The notes under the pieces were generated by a model that was not told the DNA's origin, searched no databases, and saw only the letters and a program-made list of their open reading frames with translations. A stretch of 28,841 nucleotides of DNA. Source: JAEZKC01 sp046546375. Lineage in GTDB: Bacteria; Fibrobacterota; Chitinivibrionia; Chitinivibrionales; Chitinispirillaceae. Location: NCBI GenBank assembly GCA_046546375.1, contig JBKGXV010000037.1, positions 1 through 28,841 of the forward strand. The letters are read 5' to 3'. The translations under genes were made by a program, and so were the position numbers. This document shows positions 1 through 7,197 of this stretch, one piece after another (within the stretch, counting starts at the first letter, position 1; each line of letters begins with the position of its first letter).

Positions 1-73
1 TGCCTTGTGTAAATGGTACACCTACAGTATCCAGCACCAGACCAGTAATGGTCCATACATCAGGTATTGTCAT
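1..73 (-). CDS. Partial gene, N-terminus of a probable membrane protein
   Basis: Only the first 24 codons lie in the window. The gene starts at an ATG (71-73) preceded by a GAGGGG ribosome site and runs off the left edge without a stop. The visible residues (MTIPDVWTITGLVLDTVGVP...) contain a hydrophobic run from about residue 7 to 20, typical of a first membrane helix or signal anchor. It follows the exported coiled-coil gene at 318-845 on the same strand after a 244-base gap, so it may belong to the same cassette. No function can be assigned. The 74-317 gap holds a short direct repeat and no obvious terminator. Confidence 0.5.
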   Translation of the reverse strand, partial: MTIPDVWTITGLVLDTVGVPFTQG

Positions 74-248
74 AATACACCCCTCGCAATAAAGTAAACT
101 GACTTAAGCGCATAAAAAGCGGTTGAATATTATTTCCGAATTGTACCCTCGGCTTAACTATCGATGCCAGTCAGAAAGTGCAGGTCCGGTGAAGCAGAAC
201 CGCATTCGAATTGTGAATGGCATTTGACCATCTTTAATGAATTTAGCA

Positions 249-274
249 ACAAGCAATATCAAAACACAAGCAAT
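249..274. repeat. 9-bp direct repeat, 17-nt period
   Basis: The word acaagcaat occurs at 249-257 and again at 266-274 in the gap before the left-edge gene. On the minus strand this is ATTGCTTGT twice, about 1.7 helical turns apart. It could be a pair of activator half-sites for the left-edge gene or chance in AT-rich DNA. Confidence 0.35.
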
Positions 275-317
275 TTCCGATTTTTTTTGTTACATTTAGG
301 TTACAAACCACTTCCTC

Positions 318-845
318 TCAGAAAAGTGGTAAGGAATATCCCACCAGTATCCCCGGGTTTTTTTCCTGCATGAAAAAATGCGTACTGAACCTGCCGGCAA
401 CCGAAAGTCCGGCCATAAGTGCCGGCTTATAGGCTTTGGTTGTGGCTCCAGCACTTACCTCGACACTTACCCACTCCTTAACAGAACTCTTCTTGTAATT
501 TGCCACAAGCTTTCTGTAATCGGCAACCAGGGAATCACTCTGAGCAATATAGAAACGCTGATCCTCCACCAGCTTTGCATAAGATTGCTGGGCTTTCTCA
601 AGTCCGGCTATCAGGGAATCCTTTCTGACCAGAACCGCACGGGCGGAGTCAAGCGACACTCTGCGTTTCATTTCTGCCTTGAGCGAATCAGACGGTACTG
701 CTATGAGAGTATCGTTACCGACCACAACTATAAACATCCTGTCGTTTGACGGATGTTTGGACAGCACTCTGCTCTCAGGTAAAGTCTGACTGTATGCGCA
801 GAAAACAAAGCATATGACCATTGTCACCATTTTACAATATATCAA
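318..845 (-). CDS. Exported coiled-coil protein of unknown function
   Basis: I do not recognise a family. The protein has a hydrophobic N-terminus that ends near ...FCAYSQT and looks like a signal peptide. A long charged helical region with regular Ser/Asp/Leu spacing follows (about residues 55-120, probable coiled coil). The C-terminal 50 residues are Gly/aromatic-rich and end in ...VGYSLPLF, a hydrophobic terminus ending in Phe that recalls outer-membrane beta proteins. I place the start at TTG 845: a GGGAGG ribosome site, inside the last codons of the upstream gene, lies 6 nt before it. The in-frame TTG at 851 directly abuts that site, and the ATG at 830 is too far away. It starts 2 nt after the stop of the two-helix membrane gene, so the two are probably co-translated. 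An outer-membrane or periplasmic partner of that protein (spanin-like) is a guess. Confidence 0.7.
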   Translation of the reverse strand: MIYCKMVTMVICFVFCAYSQTLPESRVLSKHPSNDRMFIVVVGNDTLIAVPSDSLKAEMKRRVSLDSARAVLVRKDSLIAGLEKAQQSYAKLVEDQRFYIAQSDSLVADYRKLVANYKKSSVKEWVSVEVSAGATTKAYKPALMAGLSVAGRFSTHFFMQEKNPGILVGYSLPLF

Positions 846-847
846 TT

Positions 848-1276
848 TCAACCTCCCACCCCGTGACGAGTTCCGTATTCTAGGAATAATTCATGTGTAC
901 TCATGGTATCGATGCGTTCCCTTTCATCTTTACTTTCAGCCTCGATCTGAAGAACCGCTTTTTCGTAAGCAGAGCGCAGGTTGGAAAGATTCTCAAGTGC
1001 CTTTGAAAGCTCCTGCTCGGAAAGATCACACTTTTTTCCCAGATTCCTGAGCTCTTTTTCCCTCTCCTTTATACGGAGTTCAAGCTCATGCCTCTCCTTT
1101 TTAAGCTTCTCAACCTGTTTCGATTTGATAACGGCTAACCCGACAGCTCCGGCGACTCCGGCAAGGATGAATATTATGCCTTTGCTGGAAATTCCCGATG
1201 GTTTCCAACCAGACAAAGTGACCCCCAAAACCGCAAGTAAACCGAATCCAAGCGCAAAGATAAGTTCGTACGGCAT
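848..1276 (-). CDS. Membrane protein with two TM helices and long coiled coil
   Basis: A 142-residue protein with two hydrophobic segments (about residues 5-22 and 32-49) joined by a short loop. A highly charged helix with Lys/Glu/Leu heptads runs from about 50 to 120, and a short Gly-rich tail follows. The coiled coil after the second helix would sit on the same side of the membrane as the N-terminus. ATG 1276 has a GGGAAG ribosome site embedded in the end of the upstream gene, 2 nt after that gene's stop, which indicates translational coupling. The shape recalls phage inner-membrane spanins (Rz), but Rz has one helix, and no sequence motif supports a firm call. No homologue recognised. Confidence 0.7.
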   Translation of the reverse strand: MPYELIFALGFGLLAVLGVTLSGWKPSGISSKGIIFILAGVAGAVGLAVIKSKQVEKLKKERHELELRIKEREKELRNLGKKCDLSEQELSKALENLSNLRSAYEKAVLQIEAESKDERERIDTMSTHELFLEYGTRHGVGG

Positions 1277-1278
1277 AA

Positions 1279-1836
1279 TCAGATCTTCCCTTCCTTCAGC
1301 TTTTTCTTATCCTCAATGGCTGAAATGATTTTATGTACCGGCTTACTGCCCAAACCCATTGCTGCACCTGAAATGTATACTCTTACCCAGCGAGGCGCAT
1401 CACTGACCGGTCCGGCAAGCTTTTCACCTGTCACAGCTTTACACAATTCGAAAAAATCTATACCGGCATTGTGGGCAATGATTATACCGAGCACAATCCC
1501 CATAACTGCCATGATGATCTTAATACAGGCCCTCCGGTAAAGGTCCGCAGACAGTACAATTACCTGTGGTGAATCCGACCCATGACCGTAAAGCAGATGC
1601 TTTTTTCCTCTGAGAACAGCCTGAGCTTCGGCCGGATCAACAAAATCGAAAAGCCGCAACCTCCGTTCAAGCCTCTTTGCCAACCTGCAAGCCAGTGACG
1701 TCCAGAGCCTGTGAGCATTGAAATTCAGCTCTATATACGAAACAGAGGTTTTAATGACTTCAAGCACCCGCTCGATCAGCAGTGCGAAAGCCAGTATAAG
1801 TGTGAAGAACACCGACACAGTAGTTACCACTTCCAT
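1279..1836 (-). CDS. Three-helix membrane protein, paralogue of the amidase membrane module
   Basis: A 185-residue protein with a hydrophobic segment at about 5-25 followed by IERVLEV, a basic/charged middle, a second hydrophobic segment near 108-126 containing VLGIIIAHNAGI, and a third near 150-168 ending in GLGSKPVHKII. The same three landmarks, in the same order, occur in the N-terminal 205 residues of the gene just upstream (VERVLEF, ALGISLAHLSGI, GGGSGPVHALI). The two proteins therefore share one membrane module, here without the amidase domain. I start at ATG 1836 because GGAGG lies 5 nt upstream; the in-frame GTG at 1842 overlaps that site. The gap to the upstream stop is 14 nt. Function unknown; a hetero-oligomer with the amidase protein is inferred. 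Confidence 0.75.
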   Translation of the reverse strand: MEVVTTVSVFFTLILAFALLIERVLEVIKTSVSYIELNFNAHRLWTSLACRLAKRLERRLRLFDFVDPAEAQAVLRGKKHLLYGHGSDSPQVIVLSADLYRRACIKIIMAVMGIVLGIIIAHNAGIDFFELCKAVTGEKLAGPVSDAPRWVRVYISGAAMGLGSKPVHKIISAIEDKKKLKEGKI

Positions 1837-1850
1837 TATCACCTCCAGTA

Positions 1851-3206
1851 CTATTTTACAAACAAATACGGTTTGATTCTGAAATCAGCAATTTTGGCCT
1901 GTATGGTTTCTGAACTGCCCCAGGCAGAATACAGCTGCTCAATTGTTTTTTTGAACGATTCATAGGGAAAATCAGATCCCGGGCAGGCTTTCTGTGCAAT
2001 ACTGCAGTGCGGTATGACAGTCTTGGAAAAATCAACCGGTATATTGTACAGATAACACCACAGTGTCACCACTCGCGCAGCAGCCCATATCTGATCGGAA
2101 GTGGGCAGAGGTTCTCCATATTTCCCTGTACTGTTCGAGTAGGAATCCTTGGAATCAGTCTCGAAATTTCCGTTTAAGGCGATACCCAAAGTCGACATGT
2201 TGTATCCCGCGGCGTGATTTCCGTAACGGTCCCATCTGCAGAATGCATGTATACCGCCTTCCCGGGTGATGACACAATTATACCCGGTCAACCATGGTAC
2301 ACCATTGTGTTTGCGGCCCTTGATAACCGATACAACATCATCGAAAGAACTGGACCTGTTCATTGCCGTGTGATGATAAATTATTCCGGTGGGGTTGGCT
2401 TTTCTGCGATGAGCCAGTTCAAGTTTGTCTTTATCCACCCCGCCATCATACGGGATTTCCACCCACGATTCCTTATCATCAAGAGAAGCTTTTCTTGTTA
2501 TTGCCGGCGCAGCAAGGGTTTGAGCTTCTGAGGCCGCTGTTGCGATCTTCAGATCAACTTTATCACCCCCGGCTTTATTCTGTTTCCTGGCAGAAAGGAA
2601 TTTGATCAGGGCATGAACAGGACCGCTTCCTCCACCGATAAGAATACCGGTAAACAGTATATCGGCCCAAAGCGGAACAGTCGTACTCTTTGCAGAGTGC
2701 ACCATCAGCTTACCAAACAAACCGATTCCTGATAAATGCGCAAGGCTGATACCAAGAGCACATCCGAAAAACTGGCACACAAAAGCTTTTTTAATCTGAA
2801 ATCCATCGAGCGGTGCGGCATCTTTAATCACTATTGTACGATGCTTGACTCTTTCGTCCCATTCCGTTTTTTTCCTCAACTCCGCCAGTTTTGTCCTAAG
2901 CATTTCTATTTCAGATGAATCAGCCTCAGAATTCGGGGATTCGAGTTTCTCAAGCACAGATGACAGTTCCTCAACCTCATTTTCGTTCTTTTCACGAATC
3001 AATGCACTTTCCAGATTTTTTTGGACATTATCAAGGGAAGCGGAAACTTCTTTCAATTCGGGGATCTTAACCAAACCGACAGGCCCGAGATGGTGATCAT
3101 GAATATATGACAGAAACTCCAAAACCCGTTCCACGACCAGCGATAAACCCAATACACCCGCCAATGTCACCATTACCAGGTTAAACGATACAACTTGATT
3201 GTCCAT
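1851..3206 (-). CDS. Membrane-anchored N-acetylmuramoyl-L-alanine amidase (amidase_2 type)
   Basis: A 451-residue two-part protein. Residues 1-205 hold TM segments near 9-28, 141-162 and 178-195, with a predicted coiled coil at about 48-118. Residues 265-425 form an amidase_2/PGRP domain that cleaves the MurNAc-L-Ala bond of peptidoglycan. Zinc ligands are visible: His278 or His279 in YHHTA, His400 in IPHCS and Cys408 in KACPG. Lys406 matches the catalytic Lys of T7 lysozyme, and the His-to-Cys spacing of 8 is the same. With three membrane helices and a cytoplasmic N-terminus, the amidase would face the periplasm. ATG 3206 has AGGAG 7 nt upstream. It is the first gene of a cassette with its own promoter (3258-3286). 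Known endolysins lack such a module, so a tethered wall-opening enzyme for lysis, release or machine anchoring is inferred. Confidence 0.88.
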   Translation of the reverse strand: MDNQVVSFNLVMVTLAGVLGLSLVVERVLEFLSYIHDHHLGPVGLVKIPELKEVSASLDNVQKNLESALIREKNENEVEELSSVLEKLESPNSEADSSEIEMLRTKLAELRKKTEWDERVKHRTIVIKDAAPLDGFQIKKAFVCQFFGCALGISLAHLSGIGLFGKLMVHSAKSTTVPLWADILFTGILIGGGSGPVHALIKFLSARKQNKAGGDKVDLKIATAASEAQTLAAPAITRKASLDDKESWVEIPYDGGVDKDKLELAHRRKANPTGIIYHHTAMNRSSSFDDVVSVIKGRKHNGVPWLTGYNCVITREGGIHAFCRWDRYGNHAAGYNMSTLGIALNGNFETDSKDSYSNSTGKYGEPLPTSDQIWAAARVVTLWCYLYNIPVDFSKTVIPHCSIAQKACPGSDFPYESFKKTIEQLYSAWGSSETIQAKIADFRIKPYLFVK

Positions 3207-3257
3207 TTTCTCACTCCTGTGAAGAATCTGAATCTTGAATTAGGGCGGCTTATTGAA

Positions 3258-3286
3258 AGTATAGATTCTGGTTGTTCATTTTTCAA
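3258..3286 (-). promoter_or_regulatory. Sigma70-type promoter of the amidase cassette
   Basis: On the minus strand TTGAAA (3281-3286) and TATACT (3258-3263) are separated by exactly 17 nt. Each box differs from consensus at one position. The predicted start near 3251 gives a leader of about 45 nt before the ATG at 3206. It separates the cassette transcriptionally from the upstream larB gene. Confidence 0.7.
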
Positions 3287-3367
3287 TAAAACTCAGCATA
3301 GACCGCAGCGGCAGGAGTAAAGCGTTTTTTCTAAAGATCCCGAATCGGTTTATTTTCATCTGACAGA

Positions 3368-3391
3368 GTACTTTTGTACAGAACTGTTCTG
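3368..3391. promoter_or_regulatory. Paired small palindromes upstream of the cassette promoter
   Basis: gtac-tttt-gtac (3368-3379) abuts cagaac-t-gttctg (3379-3391), a perfect 6-1-6 palindrome. They lie about 85-110 bp upstream of the cassette -35 box, in the gap after larB. They could bind a regulator or form a weak hairpin at the end of the larB transcript. There is no T tract on either side. Confidence 0.35.
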
Positions 3392-3425
3392 CAGTGCAAG
3401 TCAATCCGGAAGCTGCGCGGAAAAG

Positions 3426-4184
3426 CTATTCCAGACTGTTCATGGCAGCCGCTGCACACCCTGCCCCGAATCCGTTGTCGATATTCACCACCGTGAGACC
3501 CGAACTGCAGGAATTGAGCATGGCGAAAAGCGGAACAAGCCCGTTCAGGTGAGATCCGTAGCCGACACTGGTGGGGACACCGATCACAGGACAGGAGACC
3601 AAGCCCGCCACAACCGAAGGAAGCGCACCCTCCATACCTGCCACCACAACTATGACCGATGCATCTTCTAGCAGTTCCTTATGAGCAAAAAGCCTGTGAA
3701 TGCCGGCCACCCCCACATCTCCGATCATCTTGCAGGGATGTCCCAGGATATCCAGTGTCACTTTGGCTTCTGAAGCCACAGAACAGTCCGATGTCCCCGC
3801 CGAAACTACCAGCACCCTTCCCCGCACCCGCTCCTTTTTTTTCCAGAAACTGCTTTTTTTCCAGAAGCAGCGTGATGATTCATCGATCTCCGTTTCAGGG
3901 AATTTCTCTCCGAGAGCCCTGAGCACTTCGGGATCCGCCCTGGTACCGAATACCGTTTCATCGTGATCTATCTGAGACTGCACGATCGACACCACCTGCC
4001 CGGGGGTTTTGCTCTGGCAGAAAATCACCTCCGGAAACCCCTTTCTGAGGGCGCGGTGATGATCCACCTTGGCGAAACCCAGATCTTCAAACGGCAGATT
4101 TCTGAGAAGTTCCGAAGCCTGCTTCGGATCGAAAGTTCTGTTGTACAGAGATTCCAGTATTTCATCCAACCTGTTCTTGTCCAT
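3426..4184 (-). CDS. larB: LarB-type pyridinium-3,5-biscarboxylate mononucleotide synthase
   Basis: A 252-residue member of the LarB/CpmA family, related to AIR carboxylase PurE. LarB carboxylates the pyridine ring of nicotinic acid adenine dinucleotide and hydrolyses its phosphoanhydride, the first step to the nickel-pincer cofactor of lactate racemase-type enzymes. The C-terminal half shows the family signatures: AGTSD..VA.EA, GDVGVAGIHRL, GMEGALPSVVAGL, PTSVGYG and VVNIDNGFGAG. The N-terminal half has the FGTRADPEV and QVVSIV regions typical of full-length LarB. Residues 106-117 carry an in-frame duplicated FWKK block encoded by two A-rich tracts. ATG 4184 lies 4 nt after dusB, so the two form an operon. 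No larC or larE is in the window, so the pathway partners must be elsewhere or absent. Confidence 0.88.
   Translation of the reverse strand: MDKNRLDEILESLYNRTFDPKQASELLRNLPFEDLGFAKVDHHRALRKGFPEVIFCQSKTPGQVVSIVQSQIDHDETVFGTRADPEVLRALGEKFPETEIDESSRCFWKKSSFWKKKERVRGRVLVVSAGTSDCSVASEAKVTLDILGHPCKMIGDVGVAGIHRLFAHKELLEDASVIVVVAGMEGALPSVVAGLVSCPVIGVPTSVGYGSHLNGLVPLFAMLNSCSSGLTVVNIDNGFGAGCAAAAMNSLE
3835..3866 (-). repeat. 18-nt-period direct repeat with A8/A7 tracts inside larB
   Basis: The + strand words T8-ccagaa (3835-3848) and T7-ccagaa (3854-3866) are near copies 18 nt apart. On the coding strand they give TTCTGG followed by runs of eight and seven A, encoding the repeated FWKK. The repeat is a multiple of three and keeps the frame. 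It lies between the two halves of LarB, outside the conserved motifs. Confidence 0.7.
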
Positions 4185-4188
4185 ACAC

Positions 4189-5151
4189 TTACCCTGTTCT
4201 TTCCATTACTGAAAATAGGTTTTGTACGATCTCCTCCAACTCATGGGAATCACGCGCCTGACATATTCTGTTTCTTGCGGCAGAAGCTCCCGGAGTTCCC
4301 TTGAGATACCAGGCAGCATGCTTTTTCATCTCGCCGCGAGCCCGCTGTTCACCATGAACTTTGCGGAAAAGCCCAATGTGTTCAAGAACCGTGGCGCAAC
4401 GCTCCTCCCAGGTCGGTTTCTCATAGGAACGCCCCTCAATCGCAGCCCTTATCTCACTGAAAATCCATGGGTTACCGTAGGATCCCCTTCCGATCATGAC
4501 CGCATCGCATCCTGTCCGGGAAAACATTCTCACCGCATCCTCTCCGCTCAGGATGTCACCATTTCCAATTACCGGAATGGATACCGCCTTTTTCACAATC
4601 TCTATACGTTCCCACAAAGAGTGACCTGAAAAGATCATGGTCTGGGATCTGGGATGAACCGCAATGGCAGCCGCCCCGTTTGCTTCCGCAATGCGCGCGA
4701 ACTCTTCATCCACCCATTCATGCTTATTCCACCCCGAACGGATTTTAACCGTAACCGGTGTGGAAACGGCAGCAGTGAGAGCTTTTACTATCTGTTCAAA
4801 AAGTTTGGGTTCTTTAAGCAATGCGGAACCACCGTTGCGTTTCACCACTTTGGATACGGGGCACCCGCAATTCAGATCAATGAATTCGGGACCGACCTTT
4901 TCTTCAACAATGCGGGCAGCCTGGGCAAGCCGCTCTGGATTGGCTCCGAAAAGCTGTACACCGACAGGACGTTCGCATGCATCGAACATCATCAATGCCT
5001 CTGTACTGGAGGAGTTGTAGTGAAGCCCTTCAGCGGACACCATTTCGGAAACCACGATGTCCGCGCCGTTTTTTTTGCATAAACGACGGAATACGGTATC
5101 GGCCACTCCGGCCATAGGTGCAAGAATTAGTTTGTTTTTGAACGAAAGCAT
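4189..5151 (-). CDS. dusB: tRNA-dihydrouridine synthase (DusB family)
   Basis: A 320-residue FMN-dependent enzyme that reduces uridine to dihydrouridine in the tRNA D-loop. It has a TIM barrel with the N-terminal signature LAPMAGVADTVFR, the active-site motif NCGCPVSKVVKRNGGSALL with catalytic Cys97, KIRSGW, the HPR substrate-binding region at about 165, and the flavin phosphate-binding GNGDI and DAVMIGRGSYGNPWIF. The C-terminal helical domain ends at about 315. Length and motifs match DusB. No convincing ribosome site precedes ATG 5151, although FKNKLILAPMAG is the expected N-terminus, so the start is probably right. It is first in an operon with larB and divergent from the PAC2 gene. Confidence 0.93.
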   Translation of the reverse strand: MLSFKNKLILAPMAGVADTVFRRLCKKNGADIVVSEMVSAEGLHYNSSSTEALMMFDACERPVGVQLFGANPERLAQAARIVEEKVGPEFIDLNCGCPVSKVVKRNGGSALLKEPKLFEQIVKALTAAVSTPVTVKIRSGWNKHEWVDEEFARIAEANGAAAIAVHPRSQTMIFSGHSLWERIEIVKKAVSIPVIGNGDILSGEDAVRMFSRTGCDAVMIGRGSYGNPWIFSEIRAAIEGRSYEKPTWEERCATVLEHIGLFRKVHGEQRARGEMKKHAAWYLKGTPGASAARNRICQARDSHELEEIVQNLFSVMERTG

Positions 5152-5280
5152 TATATAATCTACACTCTAGCTGTTTGGTTTATCACTGATACTTTTTTGA
5201 ATTTCTTCTGTTTTAAAATACATCACTGTCCGGATGAAGTTTGGCAGAAGGAGTCACAATACTGCAACGGGAATGGGAAA

Positions 5281-6204
5281 ATGAAAATTCTTGAGCACGT
5301 CAGCTTCAGCAATCGGCCAACCGTACTCGCTGCATGGCCCGGCATGGGGAATGTAGGACTGATCACTGTGGATTATCTGCGCAGAGGTATGAATGCTGTT
5401 CCATTCGCTGAAATAGACATGAGTCCCTACTTCATTCCCGAATCGATAGTGGTCAAACAGGGAATCGCTCAATTTCCCGAAATTCCAAGCAGTGTGCTCT
5501 ATCACTGCAAAGATCCCGATCTGGTGATATTTGAAAGCAATGCCCAGTTCGGCGGAAGAGACGGTATTCAGATAATAAAGATGCTTCTGGATCTGGTAGG
5601 CGATATAAATGCCAAGGAGTTATACACCTTTGCCGCGTTTTCCCTTCCCATGAGCTATCAGGACCGGTCTGAGGTACTGATGACCTGCAACAATCCCGAC
5701 ATGTTCACCAGAGTTAGTCGATTAGGAGTGGCTCCGATGCCCGACGGTCACATCGCGGGAATGAATGGTCTCTTGCTGGGTGTCGCAGCTTCCCGGGGCA
5801 TGGATGCTGCATGCCTGCTGGGCACTATCCCCAATTACGCAGCCAACCTTCACTATCCCAAGGCATCACTGGAGATTATACAAAAGACCTCAGATCTTCT
5901 CGATTTGAAACCGGATACCACCCAGCTTGAAGAGAACATACTGCAGATGGAGCAGCAGTTTCTGAATATCGAAGAGAGGATAAGAGAGTTTTTCCCTTCG
6001 ATAAACAAGGATGAGGATTTTGAGATCGGCCAGCTGCATGAGGACAAAGTGCCCCATTTCGTGATGGACAGAATCGAAAAGCTTTTCCAGGAGGCCTCAC
6101 ATGATATCGAAAAAGCTTCGAGGCTGAAAGAGGAACTGGACCGGTGGAATCTCTTTGAACTGTACGAAGACCGCTTTTTGGATCTGTTCGAGGACAGAAA
6201 GTAG
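5281..6204 (+). CDS. PAC2 family protein (proteasome assembly chaperone-like)
   Basis: A 307-residue protein with an N-terminal PAC2 domain (about residues 1-220). Landmarks are PTVLAAWPGMGNVG, the conserved small-residue loop NAQFGGRDG, TFAAFSLP and a GMNGLLLGVAASRGMDAACLLG helix. The remaining 85 residues are acidic and helical, probably coiled. Archaeal and eukaryotic relatives chaperone proteasome assembly; bacterial members have no settled role, and no proteasome gene is near. I place the start at ATG 5281 with GGGAA/GGGAAA just upstream, because MKILEHVSF is the family-like N-terminus. The longer frame from 5197 adds 28 residues that look non-coding. It is divergent from dusB and convergent with the glycosyltransferase gene. 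Confidence 0.82.
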   Translation: MKILEHVSFSNRPTVLAAWPGMGNVGLITVDYLRRGMNAVPFAEIDMSPYFIPESIVVKQGIAQFPEIPSSVLYHCKDPDLVIFESNAQFGGRDGIQIIKMLLDLVGDINAKELYTFAAFSLPMSYQDRSEVLMTCNNPDMFTRVSRLGVAPMPDGHIAGMNGLLLGVAASRGMDAACLLGTIPNYAANLHYPKASLEIIQKTSDLLDLKPDTTQLEENILQMEQQFLNIEERIREFFPSINKDEDFEIGQLHEDKVPHFVMDRIEKLFQEASHDIEKASRLKEELDRWNLFELYEDRFLDLFEDRK

Positions 6205-6247
6205 GAATCGGCCCTAATCATCGAAAAATCAAACTGTTGTGTTTGTA

Positions 6248-7006
6248 TCAGGCAATAGTACGCTGACTGACCCTGCCCTTGAGATTCACGCAATGAACGG
6301 GCACTTTACGCTGAGGATCGGGAGCGAAATTCACACACGCTGCGGGTAATTCCGAATTCCATTTCTGAAGAAAGCGCTGGCCGTAAAACTGCCAGCTTTT
6401 GTCATAAGTGCCTGTTGATCTGTGTTTTACCACAACATCGCCGGTGACGATCATTCTCCACTGCCTTCTGGCCTGCATGCAAAAGTCCAGATCATGGAAA
6501 AAGAACGAATCAAACGTCTGCTGATCAAAACCGAACTGGCTTAGAAGCGTGCGCCTTACAGCAAAAAACACCCCGTTTAGGGCAACAACTTCTGCAGTTT
6601 CCTTCTGAGGAGAAAACATGGTGGCGAAAAAGTCGCTATTCTGAAGATCGTGAACGATACGCCCTTTCACAAAGGGACGACCCGCAGCTGTCCAGGAACA
6701 ATTATTACTGAACAGATACTGAGTACCCGCCACACCCACAATTCCCAGGTAAGGATCAGCAGCAAAAAGCTGTTCCAGCACTGGCCCCCAGTTTTCGTTC
6801 ATGAAATAGGCATCATCATGCATAAACACCAGTATATCCCCGCGGGAACGGCTTGCGCCGAAGTTGTAGACAGCGGCTAACCCGTTGGTACCGGCAGAGT
6901 TATTGATCATCAGCAGCTCGAGGGGACTTCCGATGGTTTTTCTGATATTTCTCTCAAGGGTGGATTGAGGAACGGGGTTTCTGGCAGAAATCACAACACT
7001 GATCAT
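6248..7006 (-). CDS. Family 2 glycosyltransferase
   Basis: A 252-residue GT-A fold glycosyltransferase. It starts with MISVVISARNP (beta-strand of the nucleotide-binding half), then GLAAVYNFGASRSRGDILVF and the DxD-like metal site MHDDAY (Asp64-Asp65) that holds the NDP-sugar. ALNGVFFAVRR and FFHDLDFCMQARR are the acceptor-side motifs common in rhamnosyl- and galactofuranosyl-type GT2 enzymes. Sugar and acceptor cannot be deduced. ATG 7006 has AAGGA 6 nt upstream. It lies 191 nt downstream of dinB on the same strand and is convergent with the PAC2 gene. There is no polysaccharide gene cluster around it. Confidence 0.88.
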   Translation of the reverse strand: MISVVISARNPVPQSTLERNIRKTIGSPLELLMINNSAGTNGLAAVYNFGASRSRGDILVFMHDDAYFMNENWGPVLEQLFAADPYLGIVGVAGTQYLFSNNCSWTAAGRPFVKGRIVHDLQNSDFFATMFSPQKETAEVVALNGVFFAVRRTLLSQFGFDQQTFDSFFFHDLDFCMQARRQWRMIVTGDVVVKHRSTGTYDKSWQFYGQRFLQKWNSELPAACVNFAPDPQRKVPVHCVNLKGRVSQRTIA

Positions 7007-7197
7007 AACACATCCTTTGCGCCTCGGCTACAGTACCGAAGTAGAAACAGCGATTTGGTGGTGCAGAAAATGAGAAGCATTCATCCTCACCTGCACCCCA
7101 GAATCGGAAAAATAAAACGGGCGCCAGAAAAGAGCCAGAGAGCGGCCGAATTCCCCGGCGGTGATACAGTGCAGTATCAGTACTTCACCCTGGGCAG

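Noticed and set aside
1..3206. Assigning the left cassette to a prophage
   Set aside because: No integrase, capsid, tail or terminase gene is visible, and base use looks like the neighbours. The phage link rests only on the amidase fold and gene layout.
3368..3391. SOS/LexA box upstream of the amidase cassette, which would suit a lysis module
   Set aside because: The palindrome is GAAC-1-GTTC, not GAAC-4-GTTC, and no CTG-N10-CAG or TGCNCN4GTGCA site is seen. It stays an unassigned palindrome.
5149..5154. TATAAT on the minus strand at the dusB start as a -10 box
   Set aside because: It overlaps the start codon itself, so it would only make a leaderless or truncated message, and no -35 box is at the right distance.
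5197..5280. 28-residue N-terminal extension of the PAC2 protein
   Set aside because: The extension has no ribosome site, is Cys/His-rich and unlike the family. ATG 5281 has a better context and a family-like N-terminus.
7162..7179. Hairpin TGATAC/GTATCA after dinB as a terminator
   Set aside because: The stem is only 6 bp and no T tract follows on either strand.
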